Shown here: one piece after another, positions 34,042 through 43,584 of the stretch | Layout of the letters: the number at the start of each line of letters is the position of its first letter | How positions within the stretch are numbered: the stretch's first letter is position 1 | Origin: Roseomonas sp. KE0001 | GTDB lineage: Bacteria > Pseudomonadota > Alphaproteobacteria > Acetobacterales > Acetobacteraceae | NCBI RefSeq assembly: GCF_016107285.1 | Contig: NZ_RCVQ01000002.1 | Location: 124,001-188,000 of the forward strand | Direction of reading: 5' to 3' | DNA length: 64,000 bases | Made by a program: the position numbers and the translations under genes | The notes under the pieces: generated by a model | Told to the model about the DNA's origin: nothing | Database searches by the model: none | What the model saw: only the letters and a program-made list of their open reading frames with translations

Positions 34042-35004
34042 CTAACCCCAGGGGCCGCGGGGCCGCTGCGGGCCGGGTCGGACGCGGCTCCACGGGCCGG
34101 GGGCAGTACCCGCAGCCGGACGCGCCGCCATCTCCGGAATGCTCGAACGGCCCCCGCCACGGCTCTGGCCCGTCATCTGCCGCAGCGCCGCCACGCGGTT
34201 CTCGGTCTTCGGATGGGTGGAGAAGAGGTTGTCCATCCGCGCGCCGGAGAGCGGATTGACGATGAACATATGCGCCATGGCCGGATTGTTCTCGGCCGCC
34301 TGATTGACGAAGGCGAGGCGCCCCTGCTCCAGCCGCAACAGGGCATTGGCAAGCCCCGCCGGATTGCCGCTGATCTCCGCGCCCACCCGGTCGGCCTCGT
34401 ACTCGCGGGAGCGGCTGATCGCCATCTGCACCAGCATGGCGGCGAGAGGGGCCAGTATCATCATCAGCAGCGTGCCGATCGGCCCCAGGCCGCGACCGTC
34501 CCGGTTGCCGCCGAACAGGAAGCCGAACTGCGCGATCATGCCGATGGCGCCGGCGAGGCACGCCGTCATGGTCATGATCAGCGTGTCGCGGTTGCGGATA
34601 TGCGCCAGCTCATGGGCGATGACGCCGGCCACTTCCTCGGGCGGCATGCGGTTCAGCAACCCGGTGTTGACGGCGACCGCCGCGTTCTGCGGGTTGCGGC
34701 CGGTGGCGAAGGCGTTCGGCTGATCCTCATGGATGATATAGAGGGCCGGCATCGGGATGCCGGCGTTGCGCGCCAGCCGCTCCGTCATGCGGTAGAGCTC
34801 CGGCGCGTCCTGCGGCCCGATGGGCTGGGCATTGTTCATCCGCAGCACCATCTTGTCGCTGTTCCACCAGGCGAAAAGATTGGTGGCGCAGGCGAAGAGA
34901 AAGGCCACCATCATGCCGCTCCGCCCGCCGATGGCGCCGCCGACGACGACGAAGAGGGCGGTCATGGCCGCGAGCAGCAGGGTCGTGCGCAGGTATCCGT
35001 TCAT
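34042..35004 (-). CDS. htpX: Membrane metalloprotease HtpX
   Basis: 320 residues from ATG 35004 with AAAAGAGGGGC upstream. Two N-terminal membrane helices ([20 protein letters not shown] onward), the zinc motif [15 protein letters not shown] (HExxH variant HELAH, about residue 127-131), two central helices and the third ligand in [15 protein letters not shown]. HtpX degrades misfolded inner-membrane proteins under stress. The C-terminal ~30 residues are Pro/Gly/Arg-rich and unusual. Divergent from the SdhAF4 gene, with 34 bp between starts. Confidence 0.96.
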   Translation of the reverse strand: MNGYLRTTLLLAAMTALFVVVGGAIGGRSGMMVAFLFACATNLFAWWNSDKMVLRMNNAQPIGPQDAPELYRMTERLARNAGIPMPALYIIHEDQPNAFATGRNPQNAAVAVNTGLLNRMPPEEVAGVIAHELAHIRNRDTLIMTMTACLAGAIGMIAQFGFLFGGNRDGRGLGPIGTLLMMILAPLAAMLVQMAISRSREYEADRVGAEISGNPAGLANALLRLEQGRLAFVNQAAENNPAMAHMFIVNPLSGARMDNLFSTHPKTENRVAALRQMTGQSRGGGRSSIPEMAARPAAGTAPGPWSRVRPGPQRPRGPWG

Positions 35005-35038
35005 GCCCCTCTTTTCCTCAGCACCCTTTCCACCCCAG

Positions 35039-35236
35039 ATGGGAAGCATGACGACACTTCCACAAGAGGCCGACCGCCCGGCCGGCCCCGCCCAGACCTC
35101 CACCCCGGCGCCTGCCGCCGACCAGGCGGCCCGTCCCGTCCCCGGCCCCATGCCCAAGGAGATCGACGGCCCCGCCGGGCCGGAACCCACGCGCTATGGC
35201 GACTGGGAAAGGAAGGGCCGCGTCAGCGACTTCTGA
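35039..35236 (+). CDS. SdhAF4-like (DUF1674) succinate dehydrogenase assembly factor
   Basis: About 65 residues; ATG 35039 or 35048. The C-terminal 26 residues contain the DUF1674 hallmark [20 protein letters not shown], ending in GRVSDF, nearly unchanged from bacteria to the human SDHAF4. Family role: binds the FAD-containing SdhA subunit and helps assembly of complex II. The first ~40 residues are Pro/Ala-rich and disordered. No sdh genes are in the window. It is transcribed divergently from htpX. Confidence 0.88.
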   Translation: MGSMTTLPQEADRPAGPAQTSTPAPAADQAARPVPGPMPKEIDGPAGPEPTRYGDWERKGRVSDF

Positions 35237-35282
35237 CCGGAATGGAAAGCGAACCGTCTGGGGCGGGCGCCGGCGCGGCGCA

Positions 35283-35296
35283 CACCAGATCTGGTG
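35283..35296. repeat. 14-bp perfect palindrome CACCAGATCTGGTG
   Basis: It lies in the 145-bp gap between the SdhAF4-like gene and the MFS gene end. The gap is AT-richer than the genes and also carries GAACGTT...GAACGT and CGATTCG motifs further right. Purpose unknown; it may be a terminator-like or operator element, or a remnant of lost sequence. Confidence 0.4.
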
Positions 35297-35381
35297 GTTG
35301 AGAACGTTACCGAACGTCAGCGATTCGTTCGCGCGACTCGGAGCATGGCCTTGATTCGAGAGGGCTCGCCCGTGTAACCGT

Positions 35382-36587
35382 TCAGGTTCTGTTCGGCTGT
35401 GTCGCGGGTGCGAGGCTGAGCCAGAGACTGACCGCCAGGACCCCCAGGCCCGCGGCGAGCAGCGCCGGCACCGCCCCCGCCAGCGCCATGGCCAGGCCGA
35501 AGACGCCCGGCCCCGCCGATTGCCCCAGGAAATAGCTGAAGGCATGCAGGGCGACGGCCGAACCCCGCGCCAGGGGCGCCACCTCGGTCACCCGCACCTG
35601 GATGCTGTTGTGCAGCATGAAGAAACCGAGCCCGATGAGGAAGCTGCCGCCGATTCCGGCCCAGGGCCGTTCCAGCCCCCAGGCCAGGGCGGTGGCGGTC
35701 ATGCCCAGTGCCACCAGGCCCCCGGCCAGCCGCATCATCGCCGCCTGCCCGATGGCGCGCAGCAGGAAGGCCGCGAGCAGCGCATAGCCGAAGCCGCCGA
35801 GGCCGAAGGCGGCGATGGCGATCCCGGCCCGCAGCGTGCCATGCCCGTCCTGTCCCAGCAGGACGGCCAGGAAGGGCATGGGGCCGAAGACCAGCATGCC
35901 CTCGATGAAGACGCCGCCATAGAGCGGGCGGGCGCGCGGATTGGCCAGGATGGCCCGGTAGCGCCGCGCCACCTCGGCGGGGGAGGGGGCCGGGCCCGGC
36001 GGGGCGGCCGCCGGCTGCCGCCGCGCGTCGCGCCAGAGCACCGCCCAGGACAGCGCCGCCGCCGCGGCGCAGACCCACATCACGCCCCGCCAGCCGACCA
36101 GCGGCGCGATCCCGCCCGAGACCGCCCCGCCCGCCAGCTGGCCCAGGATGGCGCAGGCCAGCACCCGGCTGATCGCCACCTGACGCTGGGCCATGGGCAC
36201 CGAATCGCCGAACAGGGCGAGGGTGAGGGGAAAGATGCCGCCGGCCGCCAGCCCGGCGGCGATCCGCGCGGCGAACAGCCCGTCCAGCCCCGGCGCCAGC
36301 GCGCAGAGGGCCAGCGTCACCGCCAGCAATCCGATGCAGAGCAGCACCACGCGGCGCTTGCCGAAGGCATCGCCGACCGGGCCCAGCACCGGCTGCACCA
36401 GCGCGTAGGGCAGGGCGAAGGCGCTGGCGAGCAGCGCCACGCGCTCATGCGGCGCGGCGAAGTCGAGGGCCAGCTCGGCCATCAGCGGATCGAGCGCCCG
36501 CCCGGCCAGGGCGCCGGAGAAGCCCGCGAAACCGAAGACCACGATCATCCGGCGCAGCGTCCGGGGATCGGCGAAGGGGTTGTCCAT
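35382..36587 (-). CDS. MFS transporter (putative efflux permease)
   Basis: About 401 residues from ATG 36587; a GTG at 36644, 5 bp after the GFA gene, is an alternative that adds a Pro-rich tail. Twelve membrane helices are likely; the loop 2-3 motif A region reads GPVGDAFGKRRVVLL (about residue 65), typical of the drug/sugar efflux MFS (Bcr/YdhP/AraJ-like). The substrate cannot be read from sequence. It lies in a minus-strand run with the GFA protein and tadA. Confidence 0.88.
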   Translation of the reverse strand: MDNPFADPRTLRRMIVVFGFAGFSGALAGRALDPLMAELALDFAAPHERVALLASAFALPYALVQPVLGPVGDAFGKRRVVLLCIGLLAVTLALCALAPGLDGLFAARIAAGLAAGGIFPLTLALFGDSVPMAQRQVAISRVLACAILGQLAGGAVSGGIAPLVGWRGVMWVCAAAAALSWAVLWRDARRQPAAAPPGPAPSPAEVARRYRAILANPRARPLYGGVFIEGMLVFGPMPFLAVLLGQDGHGTLRAGIAIAAFGLGGFGYALLAAFLLRAIGQAAMMRLAGGLVALGMTATALAWGLERPWAGIGGSFLIGLGFFMLHNSIQVRVTEVAPLARGSAVALHAFSYFLGQSAGPGVFGLAMALAGAVPALLAAGLGVLAVSLWLSLAPATQPNRT

Positions 36588-36649
36588 GCCGCCGATGCTG
36601 CGGGGCGATGCCGGCGGCGGCAACCGGGGCGCGGGAGAATCCACGCGGC

Positions 36650-37048
36650 TCAGCCCTCGCTGCGTCCCCCCGGATAGGCCGGCCGGCCATCGCAGAGCGG
36701 CAGCCAGGGGAGGCGCTCGGCGGCCTGGGTGTGGTCGGCCGGCGGCAGGGCTCCGGGATCGTCCAGGCTGGCGATGGTGATGTCGATCTCGTCCGGCAGG
36801 TCGTCATGCCGGTAGGTCAGGCTGGTGCCGCAGGCGGCGCAGAAGCCGCGCCAGACACCGGGACTCGACTCGAACAGGCCGAGCCGGCCGGTGGTGCAGC
36901 GGAAGTCGCGCCGCGCCACGCTGAACCAGGCGACCACGGGCGCGCCGGCCGCGCGGCGGCAGGAGGCGCAGTGGCAGAGTGTGGCGTGGAAGGGCGTTCC
37001 GCCCGCCTCGTAGCGGATGGCGCCGCAGAGACAGCCTCCGGTCAGCAT
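36650..37048 (-). CDS. GFA-family (glutathione-dependent formaldehyde-activating-like) zinc protein
   Basis: 132 residues from ATG 37048, with GAGAGGAGGG upstream. Cysteine pattern of the GFA fold: MLTGGCLCGAIRYEA, CHCASCRRAAGAP, and FCAACGTSLTYR, together binding two zincs. The family includes S-(hydroxymethyl)glutathione synthase, but most members have unknown substrates. It overlaps the end of tadA by 7 bp and precedes the MFS gene, suggesting co-transcription. Confidence 0.92.
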   Translation of the reverse strand: MLTGGCLCGAIRYEAGGTPFHATLCHCASCRRAAGAPVVAWFSVARRDFRCTTGRLGLFESSPGVWRGFCAACGTSLTYRHDDLPDEIDITIASLDDPGALPPADHTQAAERLPWLPLCDGRPAYPGGRSEG

Positions 37049-37524
37049 CGGTCCCTCCTCTCCCGCAGCCCCGCGAAGAAGGCGCGCAACAGGGTGCCGC
37101 ATTCCGTCTCGCGCAGGCCACCCACGATCTCCGGCGCATGATGGCAGGAGCCGGCGGCCAGGACGCGCGCGCCATGCTCGACGCCGCCGCCCTTCGGGTC
37201 ATAGGCGCCGAAGGCCAGCCGCCGCACGCGGAAGAAGCTCGCCGCCTGGGCGCACATCGGGCAGGGCTCCAGCGTCACCGTCAGGGTGCAGTCGGGCAGG
37301 CGCGGCTCGCCGCGCGCCGCGGCCGCCTGGCGCAGCGCCAGGATCTCGGCATGGGCGCTGGGGTCGCACAGCTCCTCCACCCGGTTGCCGGCGCGGCCCA
37401 GCACCGTGCCGTCCGGCGCGGTGACGACGGCGCCCACCGGCACCTCGCCGCGCGCGGCGGCGGCGCGCGCCTCCTCCAGCGCGAGGGCGATGGGGCTGGG
37501 GGCGGAGGGGCCGGGGCTGGGCAT
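37042..37524 (-). CDS. tadA: tRNA-specific adenosine deaminase (TadA-like nucleoside deaminase)
   Basis: 160 residues from ATG 37524. The deaminase zinc site is complete: SAHAEILALRQAAA (His plus catalytic Glu) and TVTLEPCPMCAQAA (two Cys). GEVPVGAVV and the AFGAYDPKGGG segment agree with TadA, which converts A34 to inosine in tRNA-Arg. A guanine/cytosine deaminase is a weaker alternative. It shares 7 bp with the downstream GFA gene. The upstream 107-bp gap separates it from the divergent YegP gene. Confidence 0.88.
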   Translation of the reverse strand: MPSPGPSAPSPIALALEEARAAAARGEVPVGAVVTAPDGTVLGRAGNRVEELCDPSAHAEILALRQAAAARGEPRLPDCTLTVTLEPCPMCAQAASFFRVRRLAFGAYDPKGGGVEHGARVLAAGSCHHAPEIVGGLRETECGTLLRAFFAGLRERRDRC

Positions 37525-37631
37525 GCGGCGGAACCATCGGTGGGGAACGAATCCGGCAGCGGGCGGGGCCAAGCCTGCGCTATCCTCGGCGGCCACCGCA
37601 TCCCCGGCCACCGTATCCAGGGACTTCCGCC

Positions 37632-37826
37632 ATGTACTTCACGATCAGCCAGAACGCCTCCGGCCAGTACTACTGGAACCTCAGATCCGCCAACCACCAG
37701 ATCGTCGCCGGCGGCGAGACCTACCACAACAAGCGCGACTGCCTGGCCGCGATCGAGCTGGTGAAAGGCACCGGCGCGGCGACGCCGGTCAAGGATCAGA
37801 CCGCGGCCGGCAGGACCGGCGGCTGA
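37632..37826 (+). CDS. YegP/DUF1508-family small protein
   Basis: 64 residues. A single DUF1508 unit: YFTISQNASGQYYWNLRSAN, then a Gly-rich turn and NKRDCLAAIELVKG. YegP-like proteins usually carry one or two such units; their role is unknown. The Lys/Thr-rich tail (ATPVKDQTAAGRTGG) looks disordered. It stands alone, divergent from tadA, and convergent with the SDR gene 25 bp beyond its stop. Confidence 0.88.
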   Translation: MYFTISQNASGQYYWNLRSANHQIVAGGETYHNKRDCLAAIELVKGTGAATPVKDQTAAGRTGG

Positions 37827-37851
37827 GCCGGCGCGGGTCCGGGGAAGGCCC

Positions 37852-38607
37852 TCAGCTCCCCGACCCGATGAGCTGCCCGCCATCGACCACGACACTCTGC
37901 CCGGTCACCCAGCGGGCGCGGCGGGAGGCCAGGAACAGCACCACGTCGGCCACCGCCTCGGGCTCGCCCAGCCGGCCGGAGGGGATCTGGCGGCGGATCT
38001 CCTCGTAGAGCGGCGCGCCCTCCAGCCGGCGCTTCTCCCACATGCCGCCGGGGAACTCGATGGAGCCGGGCGCCACGGCATTCACCCGGATGCCGCGCGC
38101 GGCGTACATCTTGGCCTGGCTGCCGGTGTAGTGGTCGATCGCCGCCTTCATCGCGCCATAGGGCGCGCTGCGGGCGCTGGCGCGCAGCGCCGAGATCGAG
38201 GAGACGTTGACGATCGCCCCCGCCCCGGACCGCTCCAGGAAGGGCAGCGCCGCCTGGCTGGCGCGCACGGTGGCCATCATGTCGATGTGGAAGGCGGCGG
38301 ACCAGCCGGCCTCGTCATCGGTGGAACCGAAGCCGGAGGCGTTGTTCACCAGCACGTCGAGCCCGTCCAGCGCCGCCGCCGCCTCGGGGATGAAGCGGGC
38401 GATCTGCGCCGCCTCGGCGAGGTCGCAGGGCGCGGCGAAGGCGGTGACGCCGAGCGCCGCGATCTCCGCCCGCGTCGCCTCCAGCGCCCCGGCGCCGCGC
38501 GCGCAGATCGCGACCGCGGCACCCTCCTGCGCGAAGCCCAGCGCGATGGCGCGGCCGATGCCGCGGCTGCCGCCCATCACCACCACGCGTTTGCCGCTCA
38601 ACTGCAT
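37852..38607 (-). CDS. Short-chain dehydrogenase/reductase
   Basis: 251 residues from ATG 38607, with GAGGGAGGC upstream. Cofactor loop [20 protein letters not shown], catalytic Ser in VSSISALRA, YGAMK Tyr-Lys pair and the end WVTGQSVVVDGGQ. A complete classical SDR. No pathway context; it is divergent from a glutamine-amidotransferase-like peptidase gene 65 bp away, and the two may share regulation. Confidence 0.92.
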   Translation of the reverse strand: MQLSGKRVVVMGGSRGIGRAIALGFAQEGAAVAICARGAGALEATRAEIAALGVTAFAAPCDLAEAAQIARFIPEAAAALDGLDVLVNNASGFGSTDDEAGWSAAFHIDMMATVRASQAALPFLERSGAGAIVNVSSISALRASARSAPYGAMKAAIDHYTGSQAKMYAARGIRVNAVAPGSIEFPGGMWEKRRLEGAPLYEEIRRQIPSGRLGEPEAVADVVLFLASRRARWVTGQSVVVDGGQLIGSGS

Positions 38608-38672
38608 CGGGGCCTCCCTCGGATTCTGAAATGCATTGTTCTCACCGGGCGGCGGGGCTAGCAACCGCAGCC

Positions 38673-39409
38673 ATGCGCACCCTCCCCCTGATCGGCCTGA
38701 CCCTCGATGCGGAACAGCCCGGCGGCTATTCCAGGCTGCCCTGGTACGCCCTGCGGCAGAACTACTTCTCCGGCGTCACGGCGGCGGGCGGGCTGCCGGT
38801 CGCCCTGCCGCACGAGCTGTCGCTGGCCGGCGCCTATCTCGACGAGATCGACGGGCTGCTGGTCACCGGCGGCGCCTTCGATGTCGATCCGTCGCTCTAT
38901 GGCGGCGGGCCGGCGCATCCGACGGTGGCGCTGAAGCAGGGGCGCACCGCCTTCGAGCTGGCCATGGTGCGCGGCGCGCTGGAGCGGGACATGCCGGTGC
39001 TCGGCATCTGCGGCGGCGAGCAGCTGCTGGCGGTGGCGCTGGGCGGCACGCTGATCCAGCACATCCCGGACAGCATCCCCGCGGCGCTGGCGCATGAGCA
39101 GCCCAACCCGCGCACCGAGCCCGGGCACGAGGTGGCGATCACCGGCGGCACGCTGCTGGCGCGCCTCGTGGGCGTGCCGCGCATGGCGGTGAACTCGGCG
39201 CACCACCAGGCGGTGGCGGCGCCGGGGCCGCGCGCGGCGGTCAACGCCGTGGCGCCGGACGGGGTCATCGAGGGGATCGAGAGCACCGGGCACCGCTTCG
39301 CCCTCGGCGTGCAGTGGCACCCGGAATACGCCGTGGACCCGAGGGACCAGGCGATCCTGGACGGGTTCGTCGCCGCCTGTCGCGAGGCCGCCGCCGCGCG
39401 GAGGGCCGC

Positions 39410-39413
<4 letters not shown>
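38673..39413 (+). CDS. Gamma-glutamyl-gamma-aminobutyrate hydrolase-like class I GATase peptidase
   Basis: 246 residues from ATG 38673. Class I glutamine-amidotransferase-fold hydrolase of the PuuD/peptidase C26 type. DGLLVTGGAFDVDPSLYGG, the nucleophile Cys in LGICGGEQLLAVALGG, the HHQAV segment and the His-Glu pair in GVQWHPEYAVD are present. PuuD cleaves gamma-Glu-GABA in putrescine degradation; no other puu gene is near, so the substrate is uncertain. It overlaps the next gene by 4 bp (ATGA). Confidence 0.9.
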
Positions 39414-40435
<1,022 letters not shown>

Positions 40436-40444
40436 GGACAGCGG

Positions 40445-40999
40445 GTGCGGATCATCGCCGGCCGGCATCGGGGCCGCCGCCTGGAGGCGCCGCCCGGCGC
40501 CGCCACCCGCCCCACGGCCGACCGGGTGCGGCAGGCGCTGTTCGACATGCTCTGGCACGCGCCCTGGGCCGGGCGCGGCGCCATCGAGGAGGCCGTCGTG
40601 CTGGATGCCTTCGCCGGCACCGGGGCGCTGGGGCTGGAGGCGCTCTCGCGCGGCGCGGCGGCGGCGCATTTCATCGAGCGGGACCGTGTGGCGCTGGGCG
40701 TGCTGCGGGCGAACATCACCGCCTGCCGCGAGGCGGAGCGGGCCCGCATCCTGCCCGGCGACGCCACCCGCCCGCCGCGCGCGCCCTGCGCCTGCGGCCT
40801 GGTCTTCCTCGACCCGCCCTATGGCCAGGCGCTGGTGCCGCGCGCCCTGGCGGCGCTGGGCGCGGCCGGCTGGATCGCACCCGGGGCGCTGGTCGTCGCC
40901 GAGACCGGGCGGGAGGAGGCGCCGGAGCCGCCCGGCTTCACGGTGCTGGCGGAGCGGGAGCACGGCGCGGCGCGGCTGCTGTGCCTGCGGGCGGCGTAG
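40445..40999 (+). CDS. rsmD: 16S rRNA (guanine966-N2)-methyltransferase
   Basis: 184 residues from GTG 40445. The start MRIIAGRHRGRRLEAPPG and TRPTADRVRQALFDML are RsmD hallmarks; the SAM loop is VLDAFAGTGALGLEALSRGA and the catalytic motif FLDPPYG. It methylates G966 of 16S rRNA in the 30S subunit. It is in an operon with the pseudouridine synthase upstream, giving a small rRNA-modification pair. Confidence 0.96.
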   Translation: MRIIAGRHRGRRLEAPPGAATRPTADRVRQALFDMLWHAPWAGRGAIEEAVVLDAFAGTGALGLEALSRGAAAAHFIERDRVALGVLRANITACREAERARILPGDATRPPRAPCACGLVFLDPPYGQALVPRALAALGAAGWIAPGALVVAETGREEAPEPPGFTVLAEREHGAARLLCLRAA

Positions 41000-41070
41000 C
41001 CGCGACGGCCGGGCACGGAGCAGGCGGGTGATGGACGCCCTGGCCGGGATCCTCGTCGGCACAAGCCCAC

Positions 41071-41090
41071 TTGAACCGTTATAACGTTTC
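41071..41090. promoter_or_regulatory. Palindrome and -35-like element upstream of the Opp/Nik-type operon
   Basis: CGTTATAACG (41077-41086) is a perfect 10-bp palindrome in a short AT-rich patch between TTGAAC (41071) and the start codon at 41108. It may be an operator or part of the promoter. No NikR-type GTATGA site was found. Confidence 0.35.
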
Positions 41091-41107
41091 ATGCACAAGG
41101 CTGCGTC

Positions 41108-42652
41108 ATGACAGCCGCTCCGCTTTCCCGCCGTTCCCTCGGCCTGCTCACCGCAGCGGGCCTGCCGCTGCTGGCGCGCCCGCTCCGCGCCCAGCCCGCC
41201 GCCGATCTCTTCCCGGTCGTCACCTCGAACGAGATCAACGGGCTGGAGCCGGCACGCTCCGGCTATGTCTTCCAGCGCATGCAGGTGGTGGAGACGCTGG
41301 TCGGCGCCGACGACGGCGGCCTGCCGGTGCCGGGCCTGGCGCGGGGCTGGGATCTGTCGCAGGACCGGCTCATCTGGCGCTTCCGGCTGCGGCCGGGCGC
41401 CCGCTTCCATGACGGCACGCCGGTGGACGCCGCCGCGGTGGCCGCCGCCCTGCGCCGCGCCCGGGAGCAGGGCGGGCTGCTGGGCAATCTGCCGATCGCG
41501 GCGATCGAGCCGGGCGAGCCGGGCGAGGTGGTCCTCCGCACCACCCGGCCCTTCTCCCCGCTGCTCGCCTTCCTGGCGCATTACAGCGCCGGCATCCTGG
41601 CCCCCGCCGCCTTCGAGGGCGGCGCGGTGCGCGCCGTGATCGGCAGCGGCCCCTACCAGGTGACGCGCCTGCTGCTGCCGCAACGCCTGGAGGCCGGGCG
41701 CTCGGCGCACTGGGACGGAGCGGCGCCGGCCATCGCGCGGGTCTCCTACCTGGCGGCGGGTCGGGGCGAGACCAGGGCGGCCATGGCCGAGGGCGGGCAG
41801 GCCGAGCTGGTGGCGCAGCTCGCCCCCGAGACGGTGGAGCGGCTGCGCCGCAACCCGCGGCTCGCCATCGACAGCCGCGCCATTCCGCGCACCCGGCTGA
41901 TCAAGCTCAACTGCGGCCTGCCGCTGTTTCGCGACGTCCGCGCCCGCCGCGCCCTCTCCCTGGCGCTGGACCGCCAGGGGATGGCGGCGGCGCTGCTGCG
42001 CTCGCCCGCCTCGATGGCGACCCAGCTCTTTCCCCCGGCCCTGGCGGAGTGGCATGTGCCCGGCCTGCCGCCGCTGCGGCGGGACCTGCCGGAGGCGCGG
42101 CGGCTGCTGGCGGAGCTGGGCTGGCAGCCCGGCGCTGAGGGGCTGCTGGTGCGGGAGGGTAAGCCCTTCTCCTTCACGCTCCGCACCTTCTCGGATCGGC
42201 CGGAGCTGCCGGGGCTCGCCACCGCCATGCAGGCGCAGCTGCGGGAGATCGGCGTCGAGATGAAGGTCGCCATCGTCAACAGCGGCGAGATCCCGGCCGG
42301 GCACCGGGACGGCACGCTGGAGGCGGCGCTGATGGCGCGCAACTTCTCGCTGGTGCCGGACCCGCTAGGCACCATGCTGCAGGATTACGGGCCGCGGGGC
42401 GGCGACTGGGGCGCCATGGGCTGGTCCAGCGAGGCGCTGAACGGCGTGCTGGAGCGGCTCGGCGAGACGGCCGACCCGGCCGAGCGCACCGCGCTGCGCG
42501 GCCGCGCCTCGGCCATCCTGCAGGAGGAGATGCCGGTCATCCCGGTCAGCTGGTTCGACCTGGCCACCGCCGTCTCGCGGCAGGTGCGCGGCCTCTCGAT
42601 CGACCCCCTGGAGCTGTCCTACCGCGTGGCGGGCGCGACATGGGCGCGCTGA
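41108..42652 (+). CDS. Family 5 extracellular solute-binding protein (peptide/nickel-type ABC importer)
   Basis: 514 residues from ATG 41108. A Tat leader (LSRRSLGLLTAAGLPLLARP, cleavage near LRAQP) precedes the DppA/OppA/NikA fold. The mature part has VVETLVGADDGGLPVPGLA, WRFRLRPGARFHDGTPVDAA and the SGPYQVTR segment. It captures the ligand for the permeases encoded directly downstream (overlap 13 bp). Peptides, nickel chelates or glycosides are possible. Confidence 0.92.
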   Translation: MTAAPLSRRSLGLLTAAGLPLLARPLRAQPAADLFPVVTSNEINGLEPARSGYVFQRMQVVETLVGADDGGLPVPGLARGWDLSQDRLIWRFRLRPGARFHDGTPVDAAAVAAALRRAREQGGLLGNLPIAAIEPGEPGEVVLRTTRPFSPLLAFLAHYSAGILAPAAFEGGAVRAVIGSGPYQVTRLLLPQRLEAGRSAHWDGAAPAIARVSYLAAGRGETRAAMAEGGQAELVAQLAPETVERLRRNPRLAIDSRAIPRTRLIKLNCGLPLFRDVRARRALSLALDRQGMAAALLRSPASMATQLFPPALAEWHVPGLPPLRRDLPEARRLLAELGWQPGAEGLLVREGKPFSFTLRTFSDRPELPGLATAMQAQLREIGVEMKVAIVNSGEIPAGHRDGTLEAALMARNFSLVPDPLGTMLQDYGPRGGDWGAMGWSSEALNGVLERLGETADPAERTALRGRASAILQEEMPVIPVSWFDLATAVSRQVRGLSIDPLELSYRVAGATWAR

Positions 42653-43584
42653 TCCGGCTGCTCGCCGGGCGCGCCGCCCAGGCCGTGCTGGTGGCGCTGC
42701 TGGTCGGCACCGCCTGCTTCCTGATGGTGCGGCTGCTGCCGGGCGACATGGCCTACCGCATCGCCGCCAGCCGCTACGGCTACGACCTGGTGGACAGCGC
42801 CGCGGCCGAGGCGGTGCGGCGGGAGCTGGGGCTGGAGCGGCCCTGGATCGCGCAGCTCGGCGCCTGGTTCACCGATCTGGCGCGCCTCGACCTCGGGACC
42901 TCGCTGGCCTCGGGCGAGGCGGTGACGGACGCGCTCGCCGTCCAGCTTGGCCATACCCTGCTGCTCTCGGTCGCGGCGCTGCTGCTCTCGCTGCTGATCG
43001 GGCCGCCGCTCGGCGCGCTGGCCGGGCTGCGTGCCGGCGGCGGGTGGGATGGCGCGCTGCTGGCCGCCTCGGCGGCGCTGCGCGCCCTGCCGGCCTTTGT
43101 CATCGGCATCGGGCTGATGCTCTGGCTGGGCGTGTCCTGGGATTGGCTGCCGGTGGCGGGCGTGGGCGGCTGGCGCGAGGTGGTGCTGCCGGCCCTGACC
43201 CTGGCGCTCGGCCTGGCCGCCGCCTCGTCCCGTGTGACGCGGGACGCGGTGGCGGGGGTGGTGGCCTCGCCCTTCTTCGGCTTCGCGCGGATGAAGGGCC
43301 TGTCCGACGCCGCCGCCTTCCGCCGGCACGGCGCGCGCAACGCCGCCATTCCGGTGGTGGCCTATCTCGGATTGCAGCTGGTGGTGCTGATCGAAGGGGT
43401 GGTGGTGGTGGAGTCTCTCTTTGCCTGGCCCGGCATCGGCCATGCGCTGGTGCATGCCGTGCTGGGGCGCGACATCCCGATGGTGCAGGGCACGGCGCTG
43501 GCCATGGGGCTGCTCTTCGTGACGCTGAACGCGCTGACCGACCTCGCCTGCTGGGCGCTGGACCCGCGGCGGCGCCACGCATGA
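42640..43584 (+). CDS. ABC transporter permease, DppB/NikB type
   Basis: 314 residues; ATG 42640 lies within the end of the binding-protein gene. Six membrane helices; N-terminal ACFLMVRLLPGDMAYRIAA and the EAA-like region (FARMKGLSDAAAFRRHGARN) followed by VVVVESLFAWPGIGHAL are typical of DppB-like subunits. It pairs with the DppC-like permease. It overlaps the next gene by 4 bp. Confidence 0.92.
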   Translation: MGALIRLLAGRAAQAVLVALLVGTACFLMVRLLPGDMAYRIAASRYGYDLVDSAAAEAVRRELGLERPWIAQLGAWFTDLARLDLGTSLASGEAVTDALAVQLGHTLLLSVAALLLSLLIGPPLGALAGLRAGGGWDGALLAASAALRALPAFVIGIGLMLWLGVSWDWLPVAGVGGWREVVLPALTLALGLAAASSRVTRDAVAGVVASPFFGFARMKGLSDAAAFRRHGARNAAIPVVAYLGLQLVVLIEGVVVVESLFAWPGIGHALVHAVLGRDIPMVQGTALAMGLLFVTLNALTDLACWALDPRRRHA

